A stretch of 64,000 nucleotides of DNA from assembly GCA_911728435.2 (NCBI GenBank), contig OU452199.1:11170860-11234859 (forward strand), written 5' to 3'. Source of the stretch: Apoderus coryli. Lineage: Eukaryota; Arthropoda; Insecta; Coleoptera; Attelabidae. Shown here in pieces: positions 11,315-22,345 of the stretch; position 1 is the stretch's first letter; each line of letters starts with the position of its first letter. The translations under genes and the position numbers were made by a program. The notes under the pieces were generated by a model. That model saw nothing but the letters and a program-made list of their open reading frames with translations, did not search any database and was not told where the DNA came from.

Positions 11315-12676
11315 GGATTTAAGTTGCTCCTGGACACAAAGATCTCAGTGAAATTTAGTTAACCACCCACTTTACAACTCCTCCTTTGTAATTATTACAT
11401 ATTATTACAATATATTGCTGTAAAATGTCATTAATTACCAAAGCAGATCAATATAGATGACCTAGATACAATTTTTAATGCAGCATTATCCTTAATAGTA
11501 ACTAGACATGGGTATATATTACTCTGTAATATCGAATATTGTTTGGCCTTTTTAATATCGGAAGTAGATGCAGTATATGAGTTGTTGATAATTGTCGCGC
11601 ATAATATTGATTTTCTGTTAAATGTTGATTCCAAACAAAAAAAAAATGACAGACGCAATAACATCTTTTAAAAATGTATTTACGTCGCAAATGATTGTTG
11701 TCATTTCATCAACAGCATCTCCAGTGAAAATCAAAATATTTTTTATGAACTAGTCGCTTTATATCGATATAAAAATAAACATGTCTTACCTATGTTTGAA
11801 TTCCCCATTAATGATATCCATTCTGATGATGTTAACAGTTGTTTTAGATTATTTTCATTTATCTGAAAGCAAAATCAAAAGTTATTTATTTCTATTCCAT
11901 TTTTTAATTTTGCAAATATATATGTATATTTAAGGATTATTAACAATAACTCTGATCCCAATAGTGGTAGATGCTAGGCAAAAACCACCCATACTATTTT
12001 AAGGAAGAATTTTCGTGCTTCCCTCCTCCATGTAACGGAAAAGCTATTGTATTAGATTGAATAGTTATTGGAGATAAGAGCTGACAATGTTGATTTTTTA
12101 ACCACATGAAGATAAAGGAAGACGAGAATGAGACAATTATTATCTCAGAAGCAAATGACATTAAAATACCTTGACATGCATGTGGACCGATATCGTCGAT
12201 GGGGGCGTCCATATTAAACATTTAAAAAAGTAAGAGCACTTCTTTAGACAAATTAAAAAGGTTCTTGAATTACCCACAATTAAAACTATTCAGCACATTT
12301 GAAAAATCTGGCGATTATCCAAAAACTATTTTTTAAAATTATATTACAAAATTATATTACGAAAATATTATATATGTATGCAACTGGTCAGCTTTATATT
12401 AAGAGTCAACTCTTGATATTAGTCAGTTATACTGCTTTAAGATTCTCACTATAGTCAACATAAACAAAAGCACTTACTAACTAACATATAACACAGATAT
12501 GATTCAAGAAATAAATTGAAATGAAAACGAGAACGATTCAGGCCGAACAAAGGCTAAGTATAGGACAAAAGTATTTTGAAAAAGTAGTCCATTCTTAAGT
12601 GGAGTTGCAATTTTATTGTTCTGAATGAAAGTCAACTCTCCACAAAATAAATTTAATAGAATTTATCCGCTATATA
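11315..12676. other. Unassigned stretch ending in retroelement-end sequence
   Basis: Mostly AT-rich DNA. The last part, about 12620-12676, contains AACTCTCCACAAAATAAATT, which resembles flanks of the Penelope-linked hammerheads at 38085 and 52260. It therefore looks like one side of a retroelement end that the DD41D element at 12677 has split. Confidence 0.4.
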
Positions 12677-13101
12677 CAAGGTGTCCTACGGTGACAACCC
12701 ATTAGATTATTTCAGAAACTACTTCGAATTGAATTTTGAAAATTTCAGCGTCTATATTGTGAAATATGCTCTACTCAAATAATATAATAGCAACGGCATA
12801 GCACTTCCGGTTATACCGGAAGTTGATGGCAACTTTGTTATTTTAAATATAACACCCTATATATTGTTACATTTTTGGATTCTAAATAAGATTTCAGACA
12901 TATTTCATGTATCATGTCCTATACCTAACGTCAGTTGTTTTTAACTTATATCAAGATTTATGTCAAAATTGACAGTTTAGGGCTCCTTAAGAATTCCGTT
13001 TTTCCTTGTAAATCAGTATTTAATAATTATTTTGCAGGTATTTTCTTATCAGGTGGGATCTTCTTTTTCGAATTGACAAGACATTTTCTGATTACTTTAC
13101 A

Positions 13102-14494
13102 CAGGGTGGTTAAAAAATTATATTGAAAACGGTTCAAGAAAAACAGTTGAAAGTCAATTTTTTCAAATGGAATGGGTATATTATTATTATTTTATCTTCC
13201 TTAGCATTAAAAAATAATGCAATTTTGTAATAGGTTATCATTTTCTAAAATGCATAGTTTTCGAAATATCATTTTAAATTTTTCTGCAGCGCCTACCGTT
13301 GTCTCTCTGGAAACTAGCTAATTAATTTAGTTAACCATGAAAATAATGACATTTCTTCTGAATTAGCATAAACGTCAAACTAAATATGAAATTAGTTGTT
13401 GATATCCAACCAGTCGTTATTTATCAATATTTGTGACCATTATATTTTACAATAACTATTACAAAATGGAAAATGTAACAAAGTGATTAATAGAACCTGT
13501 AGAGTATTTAACGAAAGAAATCCGCATTTGCCAACAATGACTAGAGAAAAATTAAGAAGAATTTTGCGAAATCAAATACGGTGGGGGCAGTGTCATGCAA
13601 ATCGAGTACTACAAAAACCTGTAACTACAAATGAGGATAATGTGGTAAATGTTTTGGCATATTTTAATACATATTCTGAATCGTCAGTGCCTGCTGCTGC
13701 ACAAGATCTAGGAATTTCAAAATCCTCTGTCCAAAAAATATTAAAAAGTAGTGGTTTACATCCACTTAAATTCAAATATCTTTGTGCTCTGGAAGCAGGT
13801 GATGCCGAACGACGTATACGGTTCTGCGAAACCATTTTAACACGAACGCAAAAAGTGATGATGACAGATGAGTCAAAATTTTCGAGAGATGGAATCGTTA
13901 ATAGACAAAATAGTCAATTTTGGGCTTCTGAGAATCCGCACGCTATTCGTGAACGAAATTTTCAAAATAAATTTAGTGTGAACGTTTTTACGAGCATAAT
14001 TTAAATACGGAAGGTTATCTTTATATTTTGCAAAATGTTGTGGCGCATTTTTTGGATGATCTACCATTAAATGAATTAAGAAGTTGTTGGTACCAGTTAG
14101 ATGGAGCACCACCTCACTGTGGAAATAGAATCACACAACAGCTTAATGAAATGTTTGAAGATCGATGGATTAGACGTTTAGGGCCTTGGGATTGGCCAGC
14201 GATATCTCCAGATATATCACCGCTGGATTTTTTCTTTAAAATGACAATAATTTCATGGCTAACTAAATTAATTAGCTAGCTTCCAGAGAGACAACGGTAG
14301 GCGCTGCAGAAAAATTTAAAATGACGATATTTCGAAAACTATGCATTTTAGAAAATGATAACCTATTACAAAATTGCGTTATTTTTTAATGCTAAGGAAG
14401 ATAAAATAATAATAATATACCCATTCCATTTGAAAAAATTGACTTTCAACTGTTTTTCTTGAACCGTTTTCAATATAATTTTTTAACCACCCTG
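13102..14494 (+). mobile_element. Inner DD41D Tc1/mariner element with 255-bp arms
   Basis: Starts CAGGGTGGTTAAAAAATT and ends with its inverse. The right TA is intact (14495-14496) and the left has mutated to CA (13100-13101). The inverted arms run about 13102-13357 and 14243-14494. The right arm begins just after the codon for the third catalytic Asp, so it has replaced the transposase C-terminus with an inverted copy of the element's left end. This is a snap-back structure like the one at 1649-2330. Confidence 0.75.
13483..14242 (+). pseudogene. DD41D transposase pseudogene
   Basis: The first frame (13483-14004) carries a helix-turn-helix region (SSVPAAAQDLGISKSSVQKI), the first catalytic Asp in MMTDESKF, and GIVNRQNSQFWASENPHAIR. 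A frameshift follows, and the second frame continues QLDGAPPHCGN with the second Asp, ending WPAISPDISPLDFF with the third Asp. I count 41 residues between the last two Asps. An ATG at 13466 lies in another frame and stops early. The C-terminus is lost at the inverted arm. It is inactive. Confidence 0.82.
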
Positions 14495-14922
14495 TATAAA
14501 CTAATCAGAAAATGTCTTGTCAATTCGAAAAAGAAGATCCCACCTGATAAGAAAATACCTGCAAAATAATTATTAAATACTGATTTATAAGGAAAAAACG
14601 GAATTCTTATGGAGCCCTAAACAGTCAATTTTGACATAAATCTTGATATAAGTCAAAAAAGACTGACGTTAGGTATAGGACATGATACATGAAATATGTC
14701 TGAAATCTTATTTAGATTCCAAAAATGTAATAATATATAGGGTGTTCCATTTAAAATAACAAAGTTGCCATCAACTTCCGGTTTAACCGGAAGTGCTATG
14801 CCGTTGCTATTATATTATTTGAGTAGAGCAGATTTCACAATATAGACACTGAAATTTTCAAAATTCAATTCGAAGTAGTTTCTGAAATAATCTAATGGGT
14901 TGCCACCGTAGGACACCCTGTA

Positions 14923-14965
14923 TGTTTCGGGACTATACCAGTCCCATCATCAGTGGCAAGTCAAC
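14923..14965 (-). ncRNA. Degenerate hammerhead motif split by the DD41D insertion
   Basis: On the minus strand CTGATGA lies at 14953-14947, a perfect six-pair stem II (GGGACT with AGTCCC) follows, then GAAAC at 14928-14924. The next bases run into the TA at 14922-14921 where the element starts. The continuation across the element (before 12677) gives ACATATAGCG instead of a GUH triplet, so cleavage is probably lost even without the insertion. Confidence 0.5.
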
Positions 14966-15779
14966 AATCGATTAAACTTAAAATTAAATAGCAAATATTT
15001 ATTATAATAAATAATAAATATTTAAATAATAATAATATATTAATTCTAAACCCCCCAACTCGCCCTCTCTAGCTACGTGCCTTTAACAGGCTATAATTTA
15101 ATATCCGGTAAACTAATAATTATTATCAACTAATGTGTTTTTACGTTATTAGAGCATTAGTGCGATACATATCTATTGTTTTATTAGCAGACAATATTAC
15201 CGACCTAATAATAGATACTACAGGTAGACCACGATCAAGCTCTTATAAATAATAAAACCAATATTCGATTATGAAATTATAATCTATTGGTAGACTATTG
15301 TCTTGGCAATTATTTCTATTGTAGGTTTTCTTTTATCGTGCTGTTAATCAATAACTCACTTTCATAAGTGTATGCAAATCAAATTAATGGTGTGACTAAT
15401 TTATTATACTATAATATGATAGTTAAATGTTATTATATGCAGATATTAACACGAATATGTGGATTATTTTGTTGGATGTGTGGCATAAAGGAAAAAAATG
15501 TCGCGAGGATATCATTAGCACACATTGGTTGATTGGTTGTTAAACAACAATAATATGTTTTCAGCATATTTATAATACATACATATAACAATAATAAAAA
15601 ATATAAAATTTTTGTACTTTGTAGTTCTTGTAAGAACATTGCGTTTATTAATTATTCAGAATTTAAGAAATAATATAAATTACATGACATTTAATGACTC
15701 TGGTAGAACTTTGGGTTAATAATACTAATAACACTAAAAAAAACTATAACGAAACCTGCATGCAAGGAAAATAAGTTCG
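14966..15779. other. AT-rich stretch, nothing recognised
   Basis: No coding fragment or repeat structure was identified. Confidence 0.35.
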
Positions 15780-16580
15780 AAAGCCAGAAATCCCGATCAA
15801 ATACTGGCAGTTCTCAGGCGACCTGGAATATCCTATCAGAGAGAATAAATCGATGTTCGTGTCAAGACATTGACTGGCCAGTCTGAACGCTCTCTTCTGA
15901 CGAATTATGATCCAACAAATAAGACGATGACTTAAAATAACGTTAAGTTCCTCACGTTTCTGCGCTAAATCACTGTGTTCAACCTTTATTCATGCAGCAA
16001 TGGATGGAAGACAATCGACAGGCCGCGCACATGAATATACCTAAAAAAACAATACTGAACTCTCTCGATGCGAGCAATATGTTCCCTAGGACACAAACAT
16101 TCTCTAAATATAGTCGAACTATTGTTATATAGGGGCTTAAAAGTATTTACATTAGATAGCGCCATTTTAATGGACGTTGATGTTGACCACATAATTCAAG
16201 GAAACATGTAAATATACTGCCAGATCCCTGACCAAGAACTTGTACTCTAGTACTAATCGATAAATGAAAAAGTTTTGAAAGACGGCTCTCTGATACAGTC
16301 ACAGAACCATTGTGATACAATTAAATCCACTGTATTTGTCTCAGACTAGTCTACAAAACGGGTGACTCTGTAATAGGTAACACGGTTCAACCGATTCTGA
16401 ATTCACTGTTTAAAAAATATTGTTTTATACCATTGATAAATTAATTGAATATTAAAGAAGCCACGTGGGATCCTTGCGGGACACAAGAATTAACCACTAT
16501 TGGCTCATTAACTAGATAGACTTGAATTCTTAAAGCCAAGTAGCTTTCCAACCAATGCAATAAGAGTCCAGAGACACGAG
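15780..16580 (-). pseudogene. Jockey-like LINE reverse transcriptase remnant
   Basis: On the minus strand, from high to low coordinates, the decayed frames read YLALRIQVYLVNEPIVVNSC, then CVPQGSHVASLIFN (the RT box usually SGVPQGSHLGP) and FINGIKQYFLNSEFRI. After a gap comes CPREHIARIERVQYCFFRYI near 16030-16090, the conserved segment after the RT palm. The YADD region is not intact. Multiple stops and frameshifts show it is dead. Its 5' side abuts the DD41D relic near 16600. Confidence 0.7.
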
Positions 16581-16599
16581 CACTAGCACTAGCTTAATG

Positions 16600-17412
16600 C
16601 AGCCTGGACGCAAATGGAGACTTTTTTAAACAACTACTGTAGAGTGATGGAGCATTTTAACAAGCAAGGAGTGGTCAATCAGCACAACTTGCATTATTGG
16701 AATTACGAAAATCCGCACCAAATTAGAGAATCACATAAGCAAGCACGCGGGAGCTTAAATGTGTGGATTGGACTGTTGCGAAATATGCTAATAGAACCAC
16801 AGTTTCTACCTAGGATACTAAACGCCGAAAACTATGCCAATAACATATTACCTACTCTTCTGGAAGATGTTCCTTAAGTACAGCGGCCAAATATTGTGTT
16901 TCAACATGATGGTGCCTTGCCATTTTTCTCGAAATGTTCGAGAGACATTAAATCGACGTTTTCCCATCCAATGGATCGGTCGTGGAGGACCTATTTCTTG
17001 GTCTCCTATAGGTCCCCGAATCTCAACCCAATATACTTTTGGCTTTGAAAAATACGGTTTACCATGTCCTACCCAACAGTGAAGATGATGTTAATGTTCG
17101 CCTTTATGGAGCTTTAGCACACATTACAAACGAAACAATAAGCCGCGTAGAAAACAATTTTATTCACCATTTCCACGCATGCATTGAACAAAATGGTGAG
17201 CATTTCTTTGTAAATTTATAATGTTTTTGTTTTATTATGTGTTTACTTAGTTAATAAATAATTTTAATTTGAACATTTGATTTGATTTTCGAAAATTGCT
17301 TCATTTTAATATGCAAAATGGTCATAATTTTATAAGGAGACATTTCTCGAAGGGATTTCCTTCTTATTTTTGGTCGTAAATTCTACCCCCAAAGGGTGGT
17401 AACCACCCAATA
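16600..17412 (+). pseudogene. DD41D transposase relic, 5'-truncated
   Basis: Second copy of the family seen at 26211-27548. Frames read VVNQHNLHYWNYENPHQIRE, then ARGSLNVWIGLLRNMLIEPQ, then RRFPIQWIGRGGPISWSP and KNTVYHVLPNSEDDVNVRLY, with several frameshifts. The left terminal repeat is absent. The right end resembles the partner element up to the CCCAAAGGGTGGTAA region, then is lost before the expected GGGACACCCTG. It is broken at both ends and cannot move. Confidence 0.8.
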
Positions 17413-18054
17413 AAACAAGATAAGTAATTGTAAACTCTGAAAGATTAAGCTCAGTGGATGTTTCAGACTAAAACCGAATTGTACAATGATTATGGATGGA
17501 CCAAGAGCAGAAGTTCAATAATTCGCAATTAAATTTTCCAAACGCTTGCGAACAGAATTAATCAATCACACATACGGGCCCGTAGTTCCGTAGTTTGATC
17601 CTCCACGTTGTCACTGGTAATCACTTTTGTTTTCTTATTTTTCACCGGATGGAGTTATCATAGTATGGTAATAGCAGGATATATTATTGCATCTGAATTT
17701 AAAACTGTGGATGTAAAATTTTCCAATTTACTAAATCATCAAAATATTGGCGATTATGTACTAATGTTATGGTATATCCATGTTTATTAAATTTGTTTGC
17801 AATTCTACTGCTAATCGTATCGTAATATTCTTATAAGAGATATGCCTTGTATGCGTAATATTGTAAAATGCAGTTAGGAGCGATTGTTTTATATCCATAA
17901 AGATAAGTTCAATGTATATTTAAAACTAATATTTGCAAACAAGAATACGTACTACTATTATTGTCAACTTTTATCTTCGGTAAATTTATTACGATCTTAG
18001 GTAAACTAAGATAAATGCTAAAAAAATAACAAGTGTTATAACATATAAACAAAT
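17413..18054. other. AT-rich stretch, nothing recognised
   Basis: Short open frames only; no family motif was seen. Confidence 0.35.
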
Positions 18055-18390
18055 TGTTTAAATATCTTCGAGTAAACTATTGAAATGCACCAAATACAGG
18101 GTGCTTCACAACAAATTAATTTTTTGGAAGTACTATTACTTACCCTTGTAGAACTTTTGAAAATCTTGCGTAACGACTTAAAAAAAATGATAAGTTGGAT
18201 AATTTTCATTGTTTAAAAAATGGTTTAAATATCGTCGACTAAACTATAGAAATACACCAAACACAGGGTGCTTCACAACAAATAAATATTTTGGAAATAC
18301 TCTCACATACGTTTGTAGAACTTTTAAAAACTTGCGTAACGGTTTAGAAAACAAATATAATAATTTCGATAACTTTAATTGTTTAAAAAT
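18055..18390 (+). repeat. Two-unit tandem repeat, period about 168 bp
   Basis: GTTTAAATATCTTCGAGTAA near 18055 recurs as GTTTAAATATCGTCGACTAA near 18223. Both units then carry the terminal-repeat-like ACAGGGTGCTTCACAACAAA and the words TGTAGAACTTTT and CTTGCGTAACG in the same order. The units have diverged by substitutions. The CAGGGTGC words suggest that the duplicated piece is the end of a Tc1/mariner-type element. Confidence 0.7.
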
Positions 18391-18639
18391 TAGTTTTTTC
18401 TAATACCGGTCGGCTTTGTCGTTGTTAAAAATTTCAATGAACGAGGATGCCCAAACAAACGCTGTGGATGTGTTCGTGTGGAATTTGTATAGCTCTAATT
18501 AAAATGATTATTGTTTTTTTTTAGACAGACCTAAATGACACAACATACAAAGAGCTCAACTGCACAACAATATTTCAATATGTATATTGGTTTGACTATA
18601 ATATTCCCTGATAGTTTTTAATAAAATATTATGCGAGTT

Positions 18640-18800
18640 CTGCGGGTAGTCTTGTATGCCACTCTCCCCGCTGCATTAAATGTGGAAGTCGAGGAGGAGA
18701 GTGTTTCCTATCCTCCTAGAGACAGATTTGGGGTTGTCAGCTTGGCATACATTTGCCGATTGCCAAGCCTTGAGTTAGTTGCTAGTTGATGGAGAAGGAT
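18640..18800. other. GC-richer segment with multiple self-complementary blocks
   Basis: GTATGCCA (about 18654) pairs with TGGCATAC (about 18743), CACTCTCC with GGAGAGTG, and GGAGGA with TCCTCC. The blocks are nested in part and could fold as a structured RNA or be an old element end. No known RNA family was recognised. Confidence 0.3.
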
Positions 18801-19184
18801 TTTCTTTCAAACGAAATAATCCATACCATAATGAAGTCATTAAATTAATAACACCACTGTTAATGTTTTTTTTTATGAAAGTAAATATTGATGTCTCCAA
18901 TGTTGCTTTATGAAATATAAAACATTGTGACCTCTTTTCAGAGCAAACACACTATCTATCAATTTATTTATAGGTGCAATATATTTCTACACCAGACCTT
19001 AAACAAATAAAACATAAAGGAAATATCAGCATTTTGACCACCACTGTCATATTATAGTGTTAGATTAGAACAACTATTATAGTTTCTGTCTGCCTACATT
19101 TATTTTATGGTTTCAAATATAGAAAGTGATTTCCCTAATTTTAATAACGATTTGTATTCCCAAGTTGCATATTATTATTACGCC
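18801..19184. other. AT-rich stretch, nothing recognised
   Basis: No coding fragment or palindrome was identified. Confidence 0.3.
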
Positions 19185-20015
19185 ACCCTTTATGTTTTTA
19201 CAAAATCTGGGAAGAAATCAAAATTTTTGGAATCAAACTATTTTATTGGTTTTCAAAATATTCACTTTCATAGTTGACACACTATTGTATGCGTTCGAAC
19301 GTTCTTAAAACATTTTTTCCACTCTGAATGTTGTATCTCACAGGCATGTTTCGAAAGGCTTCAACCGCTTCTTGAGATGATGAAAATCGCGGGGTCCACG
19401 CATTTTTTTCCTCACATTTGAAAACAAACAAAACTAGGCGATAAATCAGGCGAATATGGGCAATGCGAAATTATTTCAACGTTCCTCTAAAAGATTTGTT
19501 GCGCCGCGCCGTCTCCTGTACAGCCGAAGGAACAAGCGATCATTCTCTAGCAAATGCTTCTTACGCGAACATCTTTTGTGGGATTCAGTTCATTTTATGT
19601 GACACCCATACAGTAGATTATTGCCTGGTTTCCGGTTGATATGAATATATCCATGTTTTATCGCCTGTGACGATGTTGCATACGGATTTTGCAGTTTCTA
19701 CGTCGAATTTATTTCCATCAATTAACACGAGCTGGTTTTTGAGCTTCGGTCAAATTATGTGGAATCCATTGATTTTGGATTCACAACAGATTCTGGTGGA
19801 CCTTCACGTAATTCATCACTCACTGATTCACGACCATGATGAAATTCTGCAAACCAATTATTATTCTCTGATGATGCGATTACAAAACGTTGACCAAAGC
19901 GATTTGCTTTCTTGTGGAGTTAGCCCTTTCAATAATAATAATCCATTGAAAACCTTCTCGAGTAATCTACATGTTTTTAGAAAGTTACTGTTTTAAACCT
20001 CTTACTATCAACGAA
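19185..20015 (-). pseudogene. Mariner transposase pseudogene
   Basis: Read on the minus strand with frameshifts. The order is GLTPQESKSRFGQRFCNR (N-terminal helix-turn-helix region), WFAEFHHGRESVSDE, PHNLTEAQKPARVN, then CNIVTGDKTWIYSYQPETRQ with the first catalytic Asp. After a large gap come SHCPYSPDLSPSF and near the C-terminus SEWKKCFKNV. These are the ordered landmarks of a mariner transposase. The segment between the first and last acids is deleted. No terminal repeats were found. Confidence 0.8.
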
Positions 20016-20514
20016 CTACTGAATTGAATTCTAAGCTATCGCGGATTTAGCATTAACAAAAAATGTCAAAATTTATCAGTATAGTGATGACACAATGAAA
20101 TGGTTTTTTTTTGTCATATTTAACGAAGGAATCTATATTCTCTATTAAATTTATTCTTGAGCCCAGCAATCATAGAATGTTTATCCCATGAGAACATCAG
20201 CTTTAATTAATTAAATTTCACAAATGATGCAACTTGGATTTTATTTGTGAATTTTTTCGGCATAACTCTATCCATTTTCGAATCTAAAAAAAAATCAACT
20301 TAGTTAATACCTACTCGCATGAACATAAATTATGTTCAATGAAATGTCAATACGTTCAAAAAGATCATCACTAACTGGAGAATTTTCCAACTCTAATAAT
20401 GAAACCATTTTGGATGAATTATAACGTAATAAAAAATGTACAAAAATTATGCAATCTGATCGAAGATACATCGAGTTTTCCGACACCTCGTTTAAAAAAA
20501 TATGGCATGAAATA
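20016..20514. other. AT-rich stretch, nothing recognised
   Basis: No recognised motif. Confidence 0.3.
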
Positions 20515-20675
20515 ATAGTACTTATATTATTCAACGAGCGGTAATGTAGGTAATAACTTACGCACATGAAATTTACATTACGAGCCGCAGTCGAGTGCTG
20601 TAAATCCCCTAGTGAGTTATTACTATTACAGCAAGTAGAATACGAACACTATACTTTATCTACGACAATAACAAG
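20515..20675. repeat. MITE-like hairpin repeat, family A copy
   Basis: GTAATAACTTACGC near 20551 and GTGAGTTATTAC near 20611 form part of an inverted structure around the word GAGCCGCAGTCGAGTGCTG. The right end CACTATACTTTATCTACGAC matches the copy at 42030-42215. Confidence 0.55.
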
Positions 20676-20960
20676 AAAACTAATAAAACAGTCTCCTTAA
20701 TGTTTTATATTTGACAAATACTGTTAAATTTTGGCATGTTATTTTGATATTAATAATATAATTTAATTATTTGACTTATCATGCCTACTTAATATTGCTT
20801 TGAAGAGCATTACAGGGAGATTTTAAAATATAACTTACGCTATTTGTGTATAAAAGTAGTAGTATAATTCTACGAGAATGTCAAAATAATTCCGACCCTC
20901 ATCGCAAGAGTTTGATACATTTAAAGTTCAGTAAAACCCACGTCAAATTTATTGTTTCTA

Positions 20961-21724
20961 CGAGGGTTGCTATTTATGTATTGAGAACTGGCAATACTGG
21001 TATTGCCAGGTGAAATCTGTCACCGCCATCTTGACGTTTGACATTTTTGACAGTATACGCACTGAGAACGTTTTGACGTGCGAGCAATATTTGTGTTATT
21101 TACAGTAAGTTGAAAAGTTCATCTCGTCCAAAAAAATCGAATTAAGTCGCGAAAATTATGGAGCTATGATATATTATGACTTTCGACGTGGTCTAACCCA
21201 AGAACAGTGCATCAATCAACTTAATGCAACTTTTGGCGATAAAGCACCATCCAAGGCCGCTGTATATCGCTGGTACACTCAATTCAAACGTCGTAGGTCG
21301 CTCACGCACGAATTTAAAGATGGTCGTCCAAAATCGGTCGTTGTGCCGGAAACTATTGATCCTGTGCAAAAAATAATTGAAGAATGTGACATATCGTGAA
21401 AGTTTGAACATTAGTATGACCCGCATAGATATGATTTTGCACGAACATATTCGCGTTGGATTCCACATTTGTTGACAGGTGCTTAAAATAAGACTCGACT
21501 CGATTGGTTAAAATGCCTAACAAATACAACTGTGGTACATCCAAAGTTGTACACTGCATCGTTGCAGTTGACGAGTCCTGGTCCTGGCCTATGAGACAGA
21601 AAGAAAAGGCCAATCGGCAGTTTGGTGTTTCAATGTGAGAATATTTTTAAGAGCACTAAAACACTTTTTGATAAAATTAATTCGTTTGTTCTTTCTATTA
21701 TCAATACATAAATAGCAACCCTCG
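20961..21724 (+). mobile_element. Mariner element, internally deleted, with ~24-bp terminal repeats
   Basis: Flanked by TA at 20959-20960 and 21725-21726. Both ends begin CGAGGGTTGCTATTTATGTA reading inward. At 764 bp it is shorter than the usual 1.3 kb. Unlike the snap-back elements in this window it kept normal short terminal repeats, so it arose by simple internal deletion. Confidence 0.88.
21136..21640 (+). pseudogene. Mariner transposase pseudogene, start codon lost
   Basis: The frame begins IELSRENYGAMIYYDFRRGL, where the usual initiator ATG is ATC (21136-21138). It continues TQEQCINQLNATFGDKAPSK and AVYRWYTQFKRRRSLTHEF (the paired helix-turn-helix region of mariner transposases), then stops after the linker. 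Later pieces retain HKILHEH-like and IVAVDESW-like segments in other frames. The catalytic domain is mostly missing, so the gene is inactive. Confidence 0.85.
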
Positions 21725-21726
21725 TA

Positions 21727-22226
21727 TACGTTTAGTAGGCTGTCGAACTTTTCGGTTTTCTGAATGTAGTTAAGACAGGAATGCAACGCGAGTTAACGAG
21801 TTCGTCTACCTTCACTACTAATGACATCACCTGTCAAATTAGTAATTCTATAAGCATATTTTTATTTTCACTGAAATTTTGTGATTCTATTGATCAGTTA
21901 TCTGTATATTTTAGTTTTTTTTGAAAATAACTGGTCTTGAAAATATTAACCTAATAAATATTTGACAACAAACAACTTCAACAAGAATAAACTTAACAAC
22001 AACAAATCCTTACCCTACATAATCTAGGTTATTCACCAACAGTGTTCTTAAATTAAGTAACAAAACAAAATTACAATCAATCTTACATGCGCATATTGAA
22101 AAAAATCTTTAAATGTTTTATAAATTTTCTCTCATTTTTCATACTTTTAATTTCCTGTGGAATCCCATTGTATGCACAGTTTATCCTTCTGTTTATTTCC
22201 TTGAGACCTTAATATGAAAATGTAAA
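21727..22226. other. AT-rich stretch, nothing recognised
   Basis: No recognised motif. Confidence 0.3.
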
Positions 22227-22345
22227 ATGATGTGTTTGGCGACATCTAGTTTTATCGTTGGTAGTACGCCGAGTGAACAACAGTTCCTATATCGGCTGCC
22301 TGGGAGGTCTCTGACCCCATAAAGCAACTACCAACACATAGACGC
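22227..22345 (+). repeat. Single-arm copy of the 11019-11212 repeat
   Basis: GTGTTTGGCGACATCTAGTT and the words ACGCCGAGT, GGCTGCCTGGGAGG and GACCCCATAA occur in the same order as in the left arm at 11027-11117. The inverted right arm and the downstream hammerhead are absent. This shows that the left arm is an independent repeat unit that became palindromic at the other locus. Confidence 0.7.

Larger units (their letters stand above)
12677..14920 (+). mobile_element. Palindromic Tc1/mariner-type element carrying a second element at its dyad centre
   Basis: Flanked by TA at 12675-12676 and 14921-14922, with ends of the CAGGGTGTCC type (left copy CAAGGTGTCC). The outer arms are 12677-13101 and 14495-14920, about 425 bp each and closely matching. 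Both contain the near-palindrome ACTTCCGG..CCGGAAGT (12803-12823 and 14774-14794). If the inner element and one TA are removed, the arms meet as ATTTTCTGATTA..TTTATATAAA.. with the symmetry centre on TA. It interrupts a hammerhead motif on its right flank. Confidence 0.8.
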
